Part shown: one piece after another, positions 1 to 9,655 of the stretch | Layout of the letters: each line of letters opens with the position of its first letter | How positions within the stretch are numbered: position 1 is the stretch's first letter | Source: Alphaproteobacteria bacterium | Lineage (GTDB): Bacteria; Myxococcota_A; UBA796; GCA-2862545 | Length of the DNA: 64,000 bases | NCBI GenBank assembly: GCA_020632885.1 | Contig: JACKEQ010000013.1 | Coordinates: forward strand, 62,001-126,000 | Direction of reading: 5' to 3' | Made by a program: the position numbers and the translations under genes | Notes under the pieces: generated by a model | Told to the model about the DNA's origin: nothing | The model's input: only the letters and a program-made list of their open reading frames with translations | Database searches by the model: none

Positions 1-462
1 TTCATGGGGACCGCGGGCGAGTTCTGGGAGCTCGACGCGTTCACGACCGACTGGGCGGCGGGCAGCCTGACGATCGACGACGAGGAGGTCGTGGAGCGCG
101 TGGTGCTGGAGCCGGGGCCGTTCACGATCCTCGCCCTCCTCCTCGACGCCGGCAGCGGCGTGGCCGCGCTGGACGGCTTCGTGGGGACGCCCGAGGCGGG
201 CTCCTGGACCCGCGGACGCTTCCTCCAGGGCGGGCTCACCGCACCCTACTGGGGAACGCTCGTGGCCGACGACGGCGCCACCTCCGGGATCGCCGTGCGC
301 GACGTGCAGTACGCCAGCCCCACGGACCAGGCGCTCTGGACGCCCGACGGCCTCGACTGCGTCGGCGTGAGCGGCCCCTTCGACCCCAACTGGCTGCTCG
401 ACCAGCGGTGCACCCGCGACGTCCTCGCTGGCGAGCGCGTGCTCGTGGTGCCCGACCCATGA
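1..462 (+). CDS. hypothetical protein, C-terminal part (truncated by window edge)
   Basis: The reading frame is open to the window edge, so the ATG at position 4 need not be the true start. The roughly 150 residues seen are acidic and rich in Gly, Ala, Asp and Trp, with two or three cysteines, as in an exported domain, but I recognise no family. The stop overlaps the ATG of the next gene as ATGA, so the two are probably translated together. The link to an outer membrane receptor suggests an envelope role, which is inference only. Confidence 0.55.
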   Translation, partial: FMGTAGEFWELDAFTTDWAAGSLTIDDEEVVERVVLEPGPFTILALLLDAGSGVAALDGFVGTPEAGSWTRGRFLQGGLTAPYWGTLVADDGATSGIAVRDVQYASPTDQALWTPDGLDCVGVSGPFDPNWLLDQRCTRDVLAGERVLVVPDP

Positions 463-2594
463 CGCTGCTCGCCCTCATCGCGAACGTCTGGGCCGCCGAG
501 GTCGAGGTGATCGTGCGGGAGCACGGATCCGGAGCACCGCTGGACGCCGTCGTGACGGTCGCGGGACGCGAGGTCACCACGGGTCCGGACGGCCGGCTGG
601 TGCTCGATCTCGACGCGTCCACCACGGTGTCCATCGCGGCTCCCGGCTACATCACCACCGTCGCGGAGATCACGCTGCCGACGGACCGCGCGAAGGTCTG
701 GCTGCGGGCCGCACCCCCGCCGATGGAGATCGTCGTCGAAGGCCGCCGCACGACCGCGGACGTGAGCCGCCAGGCCGTCGACGCCGAGGTGGCCTTCGAG
801 ACACCCGGCAACCGCGAGGACGCCGTCCGGCTCGTGCAGTCGCTCCCCGGCGTCGCCGTGCAGCGCGAGTACAGCCCGAGTGCCGGCACCCTGTCGATCC
901 GTGGCTCCTCGCCCCACGACAGTCGCTACTTCCTCGACGGCATCGAGGTCCCCTACCTCTACCACTTCAACCAGTACGCCAGCGTGTTCCCCGCCAGCCA
1001 GCTCCAGCAGCTCGAGCTGTTCGCGAGCACGTTCGGGCCGGCGTGGGGCGACAGCGTCGGGGCCATCGTGAATGCCGAGTCGCGGCGGGACGCTCCGGAG
1101 ACCGTGCACGGCAGCGCGTTCCTGAACTTCGTGGTGGTGGGTGGCCAGGTGCGCGCGCCCCTCGGGAAGGGCTGGTGGGCGAGCGGCGGGGTGCGCCGGA
1201 GCTACCAGGACCTGTACGGGTCCGCGACCGACCAGTACACGCTCTGGCCGGTGTTCTCCGACACCTCGCTCCAGATCGAGCACGGCGACGACCGCCGCGG
1301 CACCGGCCTGTTCCTGTGGACCGCGAGCGACCGCTACGAGCGGGCCGCCGGTGAGCTCGACCTCCTGGACCCCTGGGAGACGGAGACCGTCCCCCGCCTC
1401 GACTTCCGCCGGGGCTTCCAGGTGGGCGGGATCCGGCACCACTGGCGCACCGCCGACGACTGGGGCCAGGCGGTGGCCGCCGTGGTCGGCGACCACCTCG
1501 ACGGCGACCTGACCGGGAACGGCTCCCAGCACACCCGCACCCTCGGGCTCCAGACCCGCGTGGACGCCCACCACCGCTTCTCCCCGGACCTCGGCTGGGA
1601 TCTCGGGATGGCGCTGCGCACGGAGACCACGCGCCTCCGCGTGGAGGACCCCGGACCCGCGCGCCTCCTCGTGGCCACCGAGACAGCGGCCCTGGCGCGC
1701 GGGGAGCCCGTGGACGGCGAGCTGGGTCGGGTGAGCGGCGGTCTCTACGGCACGCTCCACGCGACCCTGGGCCCCGTCCGCCTCATGCCCGGCGCACGTC
1801 TCGGGTTCGACACCCTCAACGACGCCGCGACCTTCGAGCCCCGCGTGAGCGCGGTCACCTCGCTGGGCGACACCACCACCCTGCGGGTGGGCGGCGGCCG
1901 CTACACCCAGCGCCCGCCCACCGAGCACCTCTTCCCGGGCACGGGCGACCCCGACTTCCCCACCACCACGAGCTGGCAGGGGGTCGTGGGTCTGGATCAG
2001 ACCATCGCCCAGCGCCTCACCCTGCACGTGGAGGGCTACCGCAAGGACGTCCGCGACGTCCTGCAGATCCAGGTCGACCGGCCGGCCCACGTGGAGGATC
2101 GGGGGACCGCGACGGGCCTCGAGCTCACCTGGCGCTACCGCATCCGGGAGATCCTCTTCCTGCACGGGTGGGTCGGGGTGAGCCGCTCGCACATCGGCAG
2201 TGCCCCCGGACCCGGAGATCAGCCCGTGAACATGGGGCTCGTCACGAGCTGGGACCCCTCGTCGCGCTGGAACCTGGCCGCCCGCTACCGGATGGGCTCG
2301 GGCCTGCCGTTCACGCCCGTCGAAGGAAGCGTGTACGAGGCCACCCGCGACACCTGGATCCCGATCCCGGCCGCGGTGAACAGCGCCCGGATGCCGCTCT
2401 ACCAGAAGCTCGACCTGCGGGCGGAGTACACGGTCCGCTTCGCGCGCTGGTCGCTCTCCGCCAACGTGGAGCTCTGGTACGTGCCGAAGAAGAGCGCGCA
2501 GCTCTACCCGGCCTACGACTTCGACTACACCGACACGACCTGGGTGCGGGGCCCCACGATCTTCCCCCTGGCGGGCGTGCGCGCCCGCTGGTGA
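459..2594 (+). CDS. TonB-dependent receptor-like outer membrane protein
   Basis: A 711-residue protein. The chosen ATG overlaps the previous stop (ATGA) and begins a short signal peptide (MTLLALIANVWA, then AE). Residues of about 13-85 resemble a carboxypeptidase-regulatory-like beta domain, as found ahead of many receptor plugs. A plug-like region follows, with a Leu-Pro-Gly-Val stretch, an IRGSSPHDS motif and an FLDGIEVPYLYHF stretch typical of TonB-receptor plugs. The rest alternates aromatic and polar residues as in a beta barrel and ends in Arg-Trp, an outer membrane terminus. The substrate is unknown. I did not find a clear TonB box, so energised transport is not proven. Confidence 0.8.
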   Translation: MTLLALIANVWAAEVEVIVREHGSGAPLDAVVTVAGREVTTGPDGRLVLDLDASTTVSIAAPGYITTVAEITLPTDRAKVWLRAAPPPMEIVVEGRRTTADVSRQAVDAEVAFETPGNREDAVRLVQSLPGVAVQREYSPSAGTLSIRGSSPHDSRYFLDGIEVPYLYHFNQYASVFPASQLQQLELFASTFGPAWGDSVGAIVNAESRRDAPETVHGSAFLNFVVVGGQVRAPLGKGWWASGGVRRSYQDLYGSATDQYTLWPVFSDTSLQIEHGDDRRGTGLFLWTASDRYERAAGELDLLDPWETETVPRLDFRRGFQVGGIRHHWRTADDWGQAVAAVVGDHLDGDLTGNGSQHTRTLGLQTRVDAHHRFSPDLGWDLGMALRTETTRLRVEDPGPARLLVATETAALARGEPVDGELGRVSGGLYGTLHATLGPVRLMPGARLGFDTLNDAATFEPRVSAVTSLGDTTTLRVGGGRYTQRPPTEHLFPGTGDPDFPTTTSWQGVVGLDQTIAQRLTLHVEGYRKDVRDVLQIQVDRPAHVEDRGTATGLELTWRYRIREILFLHGWVGVSRSHIGSAPGPGDQPVNMGLVTSWDPSSRWNLAARYRMGSGLPFTPVEGSVYEATRDTWIPIPAAVNSARMPLYQKLDLRAEYTVRFARWSLSANVELWYVPKKSAQLYPAYDFDYTDTTWVRGPTIFPLAGVRARW

Positions 2595-2598
2595 CGGC

Positions 2599-5500
2599 TC
2601 AGGGCGTGAACACGTAGACGGCGCCGTCCTCGAGCTCACCCGCGGAGGACCACGGCGCCCCGACGGCGAGCGTGGACCCGCCGGTGGCGAGGGTGGCTCC
2701 GAGCTCGGAGCGCGCGCCCTCCCCGCCCACCACGAGCGCCCGACGGCCGAGCGACATGCCGTCCATCACCCATCCATCCACGGCCCCCACGGCCATCCCG
2801 TGCTCGGTGGCCCCGGGTCGGCCGACGAGCAGCATCCCCGGGCTCCCGTCGAGCCAGCCGAGCGTGCGACCGAAGGCCTCTCCGGCCTCGGAGCCCGTGC
2901 GGGGCGGCGGGAACGCGAGCCAGGGGACGGCGGCGTCCAGCAGGCCCGAGGTGAACGGCACGGACGGGGCGGCGACGATGTCCGCGCCGCTCGCGATCCA
3001 GAGCGCGCCCACCGGCCCGAGGGGCACGGTGTAGGCGTCGTTGGTCACCGCGACGTCCGCCTTCCCGTCCCCGTCGAGGTCCTGGACCAGCAGGGCGGTC
3101 CCGATCAGGGTGTTCGCCGAGCCCGTGGAGAGCGTGGTGACCCGGCCGGCCGCGCACGGGGTCCCCTGGCCCCAGAGCACCCGCACCGACCCCGAGTTCG
3201 TGGCGCCCACGTCGTCGACCCGGTCGGCGGTGACGAGGTCGTCGCACCCGTCGCCGTCGAGGTCACCCGCGCTGGCCAGGGCGAGCCCGAGCTGACCGCC
3301 GCTCCCCTCGAAGTCCGTGCCGCCGCATAGGAGCTCGAGGGTCCCGTCCGCCGGGGCCACGAGCGGCCCCGGGATCACCCGCACACCTCCGCCGGCGTAC
3401 AGCGCGAGCCCGCCGATCGCGAGATCGGCGACCTGGTCGCCGTTCCAGTCGAGCGAGACGGCCGCGCCCACACGGTCGCTCGCGGCATCGCCGAAGGCCA
3501 CCCAGGACGGTGCCTCCGCGAAGCCGCCGGGCACGCCGCGATGGATGTACACCGCGCCGGACTGGCTGGCGCCGCCGGTGGGACACGCGGACGGGTTGAC
3601 GTAGGCGGGGTCCAGGGTGGTCTGGCGCGTGCGGAACTCTGCGGTCACGGCGAGCTCGTCGAGCCCGTCGCCGTCGAGGTCGCCGAGCGGGACGATCTGG
3701 GATCCCATGCGCTCCTGGGCGTGGGCGCCGGGGTGGGCGGCCCAGACGACGGGAGGGCTGTCGAGGCGCGCGACGACACCCGCGTCGACGAAGCCCCCGA
3801 CGGAGACGTGCGTGGCTGCTGCGTAGACCGCACCGCCCGCCACGGCGACGGACGCGCCGAGCCGACTGCCCGCTGGGGCTCCCGGGGTGGCGAGGGCCAC
3901 GCCGCCCGGGGAGATCGTGAGCGCACCGTCGCTCTCTCCGTCGACGTCCGCGCGCGACGCGAAGCTCACCAGCGCCGGCTGGACGGGCTCACCGGGCAGG
4001 GCGGCCACCTGGAGACCGTACAGGTCGCCCCCGACGGAGCCCTCGAACGTGGTCGTGGCGTCCGCGGTGGTCAGCGTGCCGGGCGTGGCGAGCTGAGTGG
4101 CGGTGTAGTGGTACACGACCCCGGCGTTGTTCACGGCCACCTCCGCGGCCGGAGCGCCGACGAGGAGCCCCGGGCCGTCGGTGCCCGGCGCGACAGCCAC
4201 CGACATGCCGAGGAAGTCGCTCCCGGAGTCGCCCGTGATCACGACGTCCGCGGTGTCCGACAGCACGAGCTCGCCGTCCACGAGGGCTGCGAGGGAGGCC
4301 TCGTGGAACACGAGCGCCTGACCGAACCGGTTCGCCTCCAGGCGCGCGCCCACCGCGAGGTCGTCGTGCAGGTCGCCATCGATGTCCGCGAGCACCACCG
4401 ACCTCCCGAGCCGGGCGTCCGACGTGGACGGGGTGCCGATCACCCGCCAGGGGAGCCCGCCCGCGAGGAGGTCCTCGCCCCGCAGCAGCCACACACCGCC
4501 GCCCGTGCCGCCCGAGGGACCGACCGCGCCCAGGTGGCCGCCGATGGCCACGTCACACCCGCCATCGCCGTCGAGGTCGCCGGTGGCCAGCGCCGAGCCG
4601 GCCCGCGCGTTGGTGGCCTCCACCCAGGCCCACGACGCGCCCACGAGCTCCGGACGCCGCCCGTACCACTCCACCATCACGGAGGGGTCACCGAGGCCAC
4701 CCGGGCCTCCCATCCACACCTGGATGCCGCCGGAGTCCCCCACCGTCGGCACGGTGCCGCGGTCGTCGATGTTGGGCCCACCGGCGATGAGGTCGTCGTA
4801 CCCGTCCCCGTCGAGGTCGCACGCCGCCACGGCGTAGCCGAGCTGGTCGCCGTTGAAGCGACCCTCCGCGGACCACACGGGGTCGAGCGGATAGGGGCCG
4901 GACACCGAAGCGAACACGGTGACCCCACCGCGGTTCGGACCGTCCACCGAACGCTGGCTCGAGCCCACGGCCAGCTCCGGCGTGCCGTCGCCATCGAAGT
5001 CGCCCGTGACGACCGCCCGCCCGAAGAGCTCCTCCCGGCCCGTGCCGGAGAGGGTCTGCGGCCCGACGAACCCGCCCGGGCTGCCGGGGTAGATGTAGAC
5101 GCCCCCGCTGCGCCACGCGTCGTGGGACGCCTCGGGGCTGCCGAAGACGATGTCGTCGCGGCCGTCGCCGTCCAGATCCGCGACCGTCAGGGCGCCCCAG
5201 TCGAGGAGGGTGCCGTCGCGGGTGCCCGGCAGCGTGCGCGGCGCAGCCGCTTCGATCCGCACCTCGCCGACCTGCCCGGTCCAGGTGTCGACGATCTCCG
5301 CGATCCGCGGGCCTGGCGTGGAGGCCGTGATGACCCCGTCCACGAGCTGGAGACCGGCGGAGGGCAGGAGCTCCACGGTGCCCGAGCCCGCACCGAGCTC
5401 CAGGGTGTGAGGCGCGCCGAGCGGCAGGAGGAGCGTGTCGACGGCGACCAACGGGAGGTCGCGCACCGTCATGGTCACGCGGGTCGTCACGCCGGTCGCC

Positions 5501-6087
5501 GTGTCGACGAAGTCGAACGTGTCCACCACCCCCTCGGTGAGCCCCGACGTGTACGAGCATCCCGACGTCAGCGATGCGCCGCTGGGGAGATCGACGGGGT
5601 CGCATCGGAACGTCCCGCTCCCACCCTCCGCGACCACCGAGACCTGGTGACCCCGCGGAACGGTGGCGACCTCCGGATGCACGACGAGGGCGGCGTACAC
5701 GCTGATGTCGGCCTCAGCGCTCGTCCCGCACGTCACGTCGGTGACGCGCAGGGTGTCGACCCCGGGGGTGCCACCCGGGAACCACCGCCCGCTGGAGGGC
5801 TCGATGGCCCCACCGGAGGCGTCCACGGCGATCTCGAAGCGGTAGGGGCCCACGCCCCCGCTGGCGCCGATGACGGTCTCGCGGAAGGCCCCTACGGCGG
5901 CGGGAGCCTCGATGGCGACTCCCCCCACGCACGGATCGACCGGAGGTGGCGGCGGCGGGAGCGTGGGGATGTCGGTGTCGACGGGCTCGTCGGTGGGCTC
6001 GGGTGCGGTGGGCACCTCCCCGCCGTTGCAGCCGAGGAGCATCACCGCGAGGAGGTGGCGACCTGCGAGGTCAGAGCGGAAGGACAT
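2599..6087 (-). CDS. giant FG-GAP repeat lipoprotein
   Basis: A protein of about 1162 residues. I chose the ATG at 6087 because GGAGG lies 5 bases upstream. The signal peptide ends in a lipobox (MLLGC) and is followed by a Pro/Thr/Glu/Asp linker. The next 250 or so residues look like Ig-type or putative cell-surface beta domains. The remainder carries at least eight FG-GAP/VCBS-type calcium loops of the form D-x-DGDG-x-(D/E)-(L/I), for example DLDGDGRDD and DLDGDGYDD, spread as in an integrin-like beta propeller. It probably sits on the cell surface and binds ligand with calcium. The neighbouring gene upstream on the same strand is a paralogue, and its stop overlaps this gene's start region. 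Confidence 0.85.
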   Translation of the reverse strand: MSFRSDLAGRHLLAVMLLGCNGGEVPTAPEPTDEPVDTDIPTLPPPPPPVDPCVGGVAIEAPAAVGAFRETVIGASGGVGPYRFEIAVDASGGAIEPSSGRWFPGGTPGVDTLRVTDVTCGTSAEADISVYAALVVHPEVATVPRGHQVSVVAEGGSGTFRCDPVDLPSGASLTSGCSYTSGLTEGVVDTFDFVDTATGVTTRVTMTVRDLPLVAVDTLLLPLGAPHTLELGAGSGTVELLPSAGLQLVDGVITASTPGPRIAEIVDTWTGQVGEVRIEAAAPRTLPGTRDGTLLDWGALTVADLDGDGRDDIVFGSPEASHDAWRSGGVYIYPGSPGGFVGPQTLSGTGREELFGRAVVTGDFDGDGTPELAVGSSQRSVDGPNRGGVTVFASVSGPYPLDPVWSAEGRFNGDQLGYAVAACDLDGDGYDDLIAGGPNIDDRGTVPTVGDSGGIQVWMGGPGGLGDPSVMVEWYGRRPELVGASWAWVEATNARAGSALATGDLDGDGGCDVAIGGHLGAVGPSGGTGGGVWLLRGEDLLAGGLPWRVIGTPSTSDARLGRSVVLADIDGDLHDDLAVGARLEANRFGQALVFHEASLAALVDGELVLSDTADVVITGDSGSDFLGMSVAVAPGTDGPGLLVGAPAAEVAVNNAGVVYHYTATQLATPGTLTTADATTTFEGSVGGDLYGLQVAALPGEPVQPALVSFASRADVDGESDGALTISPGGVALATPGAPAGSRLGASVAVAGGAVYAAATHVSVGGFVDAGVVARLDSPPVVWAAHPGAHAQERMGSQIVPLGDLDGDGLDELAVTAEFRTRQTTLDPAYVNPSACPTGGASQSGAVYIHRGVPGGFAEAPSWVAFGDAASDRVGAAVSLDWNGDQVADLAIGGLALYAGGGVRVIPGPLVAPADGTLELLCGGTDFEGSGGQLGLALASAGDLDGDGCDDLVTADRVDDVGATNSGSVRVLWGQGTPCAAGRVTTLSTGSANTLIGTALLVQDLDGDGKADVAVTNDAYTVPLGPVGALWIASGADIVAAPSVPFTSGLLDAAVPWLAFPPPRTGSEAGEAFGRTLGWLDGSPGMLLVGRPGATEHGMAVGAVDGWVMDGMSLGRRALVVGGEGARSELGATLATGGSTLAVGAPWSSAGELEDGAVYVFTP

Positions 6088-9000
6088 ACACACCTCCGTT
6101 GTGCACGACGCCAGCGGCGCTGCTGCCGGGCGCCCCGATCACCAGGCGCCCGTCGCTGCCGAGCAGGGTGCGCCCGACCTCGGGGTCCTCGCGCAGGGTC
6201 TCGCCCCCGACGATCATCCAGGGGGTGTCGACCATGCCCACGTCGTAGCGGTAGATGCCGACGGCCCCGGTCTGCTGGGCGCCGAGCTGGGCCGCGCGCC
6301 ACGCGCCGACGGCGAGCACCACCTCCCCGCCCGTCGTGCGCGCGAAGGCCACGGCGTCGCCGAACCGGGCGCCGGGCTGGAAGCCGTACACCGCGTTCAC
6401 CGAGGATGCCGGGCCGTAGGCGCCGTGCAGCACGTCGTCCGGGAGGTCGCCACCCACGACGGGGTCGCGCGTGCGCTGGGCGATCCAGGCACCGTCCACC
6501 ACCCAGGCCGCCCCGACCTGATTGCCGGTGAGCGACACGCCGGGTCCCCCGATCGCGAGGTCGTCGTGGGTGTCGCCCACCATGTCCATGCCGCCCGCCA
6601 GCGAGGTGGCGGACAACGCGCCACCCAGGGAAGGTCCGAGGGCCGTGAACGTGGGCGTGGCCGACGCGCACGCGGCACCGGCACCCCAGAGCACGTGCAC
6701 CATGCCCTCGTTGTTCACGAGCGGCGTGGGGTCGGCGTTGGGGCTGCCCACGACCAGCGCGTCACAGCCGTCGCCGTCCGGGTTCGTGAGCACGGCGAGG
6801 GAGAGCCCGAAGCCCTGGGCGTCGCTGGTGATCGTGAGGTCCGGGCAGACCTCGACGATGCCGGGCCCCGCGGGAGCACGCCCGTGGACGATCTGGAGCA
6901 CGTCGTTCGGCCAGACCACAGCGAGGTCGTCCAGCCCGTCGCCGTCGTGGTCGAAGCCCGAGAGCACGATGTCGGCGTTGGTGCTCGCGCGGTCGCCGTA
7001 GAGCACGAAGTCCGGCTCGCTCGGGAAACCCGTCGCGGTGCCGAGGTACACGGCGGCCGAGCCTGCCCGCGACACCGCACCCGTCGCGCACGTGCTCGCG
7101 AAGCCCGGGGGGTTGCCGGCGCGCGAGTCCGACCGCAGGAGCTCGACGAGATCGGCGCGTCCGTCACCGTCGAAGTCACCGGACGCCAGGCCGTACCCCC
7201 GACGGTCGCTGATGCTCGCGACGGACGGGGTGGGACGGTCGGTCCACCCAGCGCCGTCGTGCACGGCGACCCGCCCGGTCAGGGCGCCCTGGTCGGCGTC
7301 CGGGGCGTCCGGCGCGCCCACGAGGAGCTCGTCCCCGGGCACACCGTCCGCGTCGACGAGGAGGAGGCCGCGACCGACCTCCTGAGCCGCGGGCAGCCGC
7401 GGGATGGGCAGCGCGTGGACGGCGACCCCGTCGTGCCAGACGAACCGCTCGACGTCGATCCGCCCCGCCGCCGCGTCGGTGTGGCGGCCCTCGAGCACCA
7501 CGACCTCACCCCCGCCGACGGCGAGGCGGTGGCCCAGGTACCCACCCGCCTCCTGCCCGGGGAAGGCCAGCGCATCGGCGAGGAGAGCGGTGACGGGCGC
7601 GGACCCGATCGCCGCGGAGCCGTCGAAGCGGTAGGCGCCGCCGGTCCCCCCACCCTCTTGTGTGGTCGTGGCCCAGAGCTCCGGGCTACCCGTGGCGCTC
7701 GAGCCCACCGCGACGTCGTCGCCGAGGTAGGCGTTGTTGGACGTCCCGGTGACGAGCCAGTCCGCCTCCGAGACCTCCACGGCCACCGTGGGGTCGACCG
7801 GGAAGGGCCCCCCGGAGAACAGGGCCGCCATTCCGGCGTTCGTGCCCCCGGCGTCGTCGAAGCGCGCGCCCACGAGGAGGTCCAGGGCGAGGTCGCCGTT
7901 CACGTCGCCGAGCGCGAGGGCCTGGCCGAACTGGCGACTGTCGGTCTGGGCGGGGTCGCCGCCGATGATCTTCACGGGCGCCGCAGAGAGGTAGGTGCCG
8001 TCGGTGCGGCCCGCGTACACGTAGACCGTGCCCTCCCCCGTGGCGCCGGTACGGTCGCGCGTGTAGGCCGAGACGATGACGTCGCAGGCGCCGTCACCGT
8101 CGTGGTCGCCCACCGCGAGGCCGCGCGTGCCGATCTGGAGGTTGCCGACCTGCTCGAAGCCCGACGTGCCGATCGCGACGCCGTAGCGCACCATAGGCGC
8201 GTCGACGGGACCCGTGGCCGAGCCGGGGTAGACGCTGATCGAGCCCGGGTTGGTGGGGGCTCCGGGGCTGGGGTCGTCGAGGAGACCGAGGGCCACGATG
8301 TCCGGATGCCCGTCGGCGTTCACGTCGCAGACGCCGACCAGACGCCCGAGGTTGTCGCCTCCACGGCTGCCGCGGAAGACCCGTGCGGGCACGTCCTCGA
8401 ACAGCCCACCCGGGAGACCGCGGTGCACGCGGACCTCCCCGACGTCGTCGAAGTTCCAGTGGGCGCCGGGCACCCCGACCACGAGGTCCGGGAGGTCGTC
8501 TCCGTCGACGTCCGCCACCTCGAGCCCACGCCCGAGCTGCTCGTTCTCGACGCTGCCCGCGGTGATGAAGGAGGCCGTGTCCGCGAAACCGCCGGCGGGC
8601 AGGCCCTCGAACACCGCGACGGCGCCGCCGACGGGCCCCTCGACATCGGCGCCGGCGATGCCGACCACGGCGTCCACGACACCGTCGCCCGTGACGTCGA
8701 CGACCCGGGCCTGGCCCTCCGTGAGCAGGCGGCCGCCCTCGAGGGCCGGCGGCGCGAGACGCTCGAGCACGCGCACACCGTAGGTGGCCGAGAGTGACGG
8801 CACGCTCGCGTCGGTGACCGTGATGCTCGCCGTTCCGGGGGCCACGCCGACGAGGGCCTGCGGGTCGGCGGGGTCGACGGCCGCCACGGCCGGCGCGCTG
8901 GACGAGAGCGTGTAGGAGCCGGAGCCCCCCGAGAGCCACGGCCAGAACGAGGCCCCGGCGGGGAACGCCCACCCGCCGGGCCCGAGCGTGCCGATGCCTG

Positions 9001-9655
9001 CGCCCGCCTCCGTGCGGATGCGGACCTCCCACTCGACGCCGGTGAGCTGGTCGCGCACCTCGATGACGTCCAGACCGTCGATGGACCCCGTGAGGTGGCT
9101 CGCGCACCCGGAGAGCGTGCCGGAGGAGCCGTCCTGGACCACCGAGCACACGACGTCGCCCGAGCCCCCGGCGACCACGAGCGGCACGGCCGTGCCGGGC
9201 GGGACGACCACGGAGACGGGGCTCACCTCGAGCGCAGGCACCACCGTGACCGTGGCCGAAGCGGTGTTCGTGCACCCGGCGTCCGCGAGCACCACCAGGT
9301 CGGAAGCAGGTCCGGCGGGTGCGCGGTAGCCGCCCGTGGGGCCGAGCTCGCCGGCCGCATCGCCCCCGAGGGTCCATGTGCGCTGCCCGGTGCCCCCGGC
9401 GCCCGTGAAGCTCACCACCTGCCCCACCTCGGCGGTGGCGGACGGCGGACGCACCTCGAGATCACCGCACGCCACGGGGTCGGTGTCCGCATCCGTGTCG
9501 GTGTCCGCGTCGGTGTCCGCATCCGTGTCGGTGTCCGTGTCGCTGTCCGCGTCGGTGTCCGCGTCCGTCTCGACGGGAGGCTCCGTGGGAGCGCCCTTGC
9601 ATCCCACCAGCAGGAGGGCGAGCGCGGAGATAGCATTGCGGCCGGAGAGCACCAT
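6071..9655 (-). CDS. giant FG-GAP repeat lipoprotein, paralogue of the downstream gene
   Basis: A protein of about 1194 residues. AGGAGG lies 9 bases before the ATG at 9655; an in-frame ATG at 9664 abuts that site and is less likely. The signal peptide ends at the lipobox LLVGC. A linker of alternating Asp with Thr, Ala or Ser follows, then Ig-like beta domains and a series of FG-GAP calcium loops such as DVDGDDLPD, DHDGDGACD, DVNGDLALD and DFDGDGRAD. The architecture matches the next gene downstream, so the pair arose by duplication. The start codon interlocks with that of the divergent gene at 9654. Surface or outer-membrane anchoring is inferred from the lipobox. Confidence 0.85.
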   Translation of the reverse strand: MVLSGRNAISALALLLVGCKGAPTEPPVETDADTDADSDTDTDTDADTDADTDTDADTDPVACGDLEVRPPSATAEVGQVVSFTGAGGTGQRTWTLGGDAAGELGPTGGYRAPAGPASDLVVLADAGCTNTASATVTVVPALEVSPVSVVVPPGTAVPLVVAGGSGDVVCSVVQDGSSGTLSGCASHLTGSIDGLDVIEVRDQLTGVEWEVRIRTEAGAGIGTLGPGGWAFPAGASFWPWLSGGSGSYTLSSSAPAVAAVDPADPQALVGVAPGTASITVTDASVPSLSATYGVRVLERLAPPALEGGRLLTEGQARVVDVTGDGVVDAVVGIAGADVEGPVGGAVAVFEGLPAGGFADTASFITAGSVENEQLGRGLEVADVDGDDLPDLVVGVPGAHWNFDDVGEVRVHRGLPGGLFEDVPARVFRGSRGGDNLGRLVGVCDVNADGHPDIVALGLLDDPSPGAPTNPGSISVYPGSATGPVDAPMVRYGVAIGTSGFEQVGNLQIGTRGLAVGDHDGDGACDVIVSAYTRDRTGATGEGTVYVYAGRTDGTYLSAAPVKIIGGDPAQTDSRQFGQALALGDVNGDLALDLLVGARFDDAGGTNAGMAALFSGGPFPVDPTVAVEVSEADWLVTGTSNNAYLGDDVAVGSSATGSPELWATTTQEGGGTGGAYRFDGSAAIGSAPVTALLADALAFPGQEAGGYLGHRLAVGGGEVVVLEGRHTDAAAGRIDVERFVWHDGVAVHALPIPRLPAAQEVGRGLLLVDADGVPGDELLVGAPDAPDADQGALTGRVAVHDGAGWTDRPTPSVASISDRRGYGLASGDFDGDGRADLVELLRSDSRAGNPPGFASTCATGAVSRAGSAAVYLGTATGFPSEPDFVLYGDRASTNADIVLSGFDHDGDGLDDLAVVWPNDVLQIVHGRAPAGPGIVEVCPDLTITSDAQGFGLSLAVLTNPDGDGCDALVVGSPNADPTPLVNNEGMVHVLWGAGAACASATPTFTALGPSLGGALSATSLAGGMDMVGDTHDDLAIGGPGVSLTGNQVGAAWVVDGAWIAQRTRDPVVGGDLPDDVLHGAYGPASSVNAVYGFQPGARFGDAVAFARTTGGEVVLAVGAWRAAQLGAQQTGAVGIYRYDVGMVDTPWMIVGGETLREDPEVGRTLLGSDGRLVIGAPGSSAAGVVHNGGVYVLPL
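9478..9577 (-). repeat. low-complexity Asp/Thr/Ala coding repeat
   Basis: Tandem hexamer-like units (gtcggt, gtccgc, gtccgt on the plus strand) encode an Asp-Thr-Asp-Ala type linker of about 30 residues directly after the lipobox of the FG-GAP lipoprotein. Every second residue is Asp. Repeats like this change length easily by slippage. Confidence 0.8.

Noticed and set aside
246..2639. A 797-residue open frame antisense to the receptor gene
   Set aside because: It is rich in Arg, Gly, Val and His without domain signals, and the plus-strand frame has a clear receptor. GC-rich DNA makes such shadows.
9478..9577. Tandem repeat considered as a CRISPR array
   Set aside because: Units are 6-12 bases with no unique spacers, and they are inside a coding sequence.
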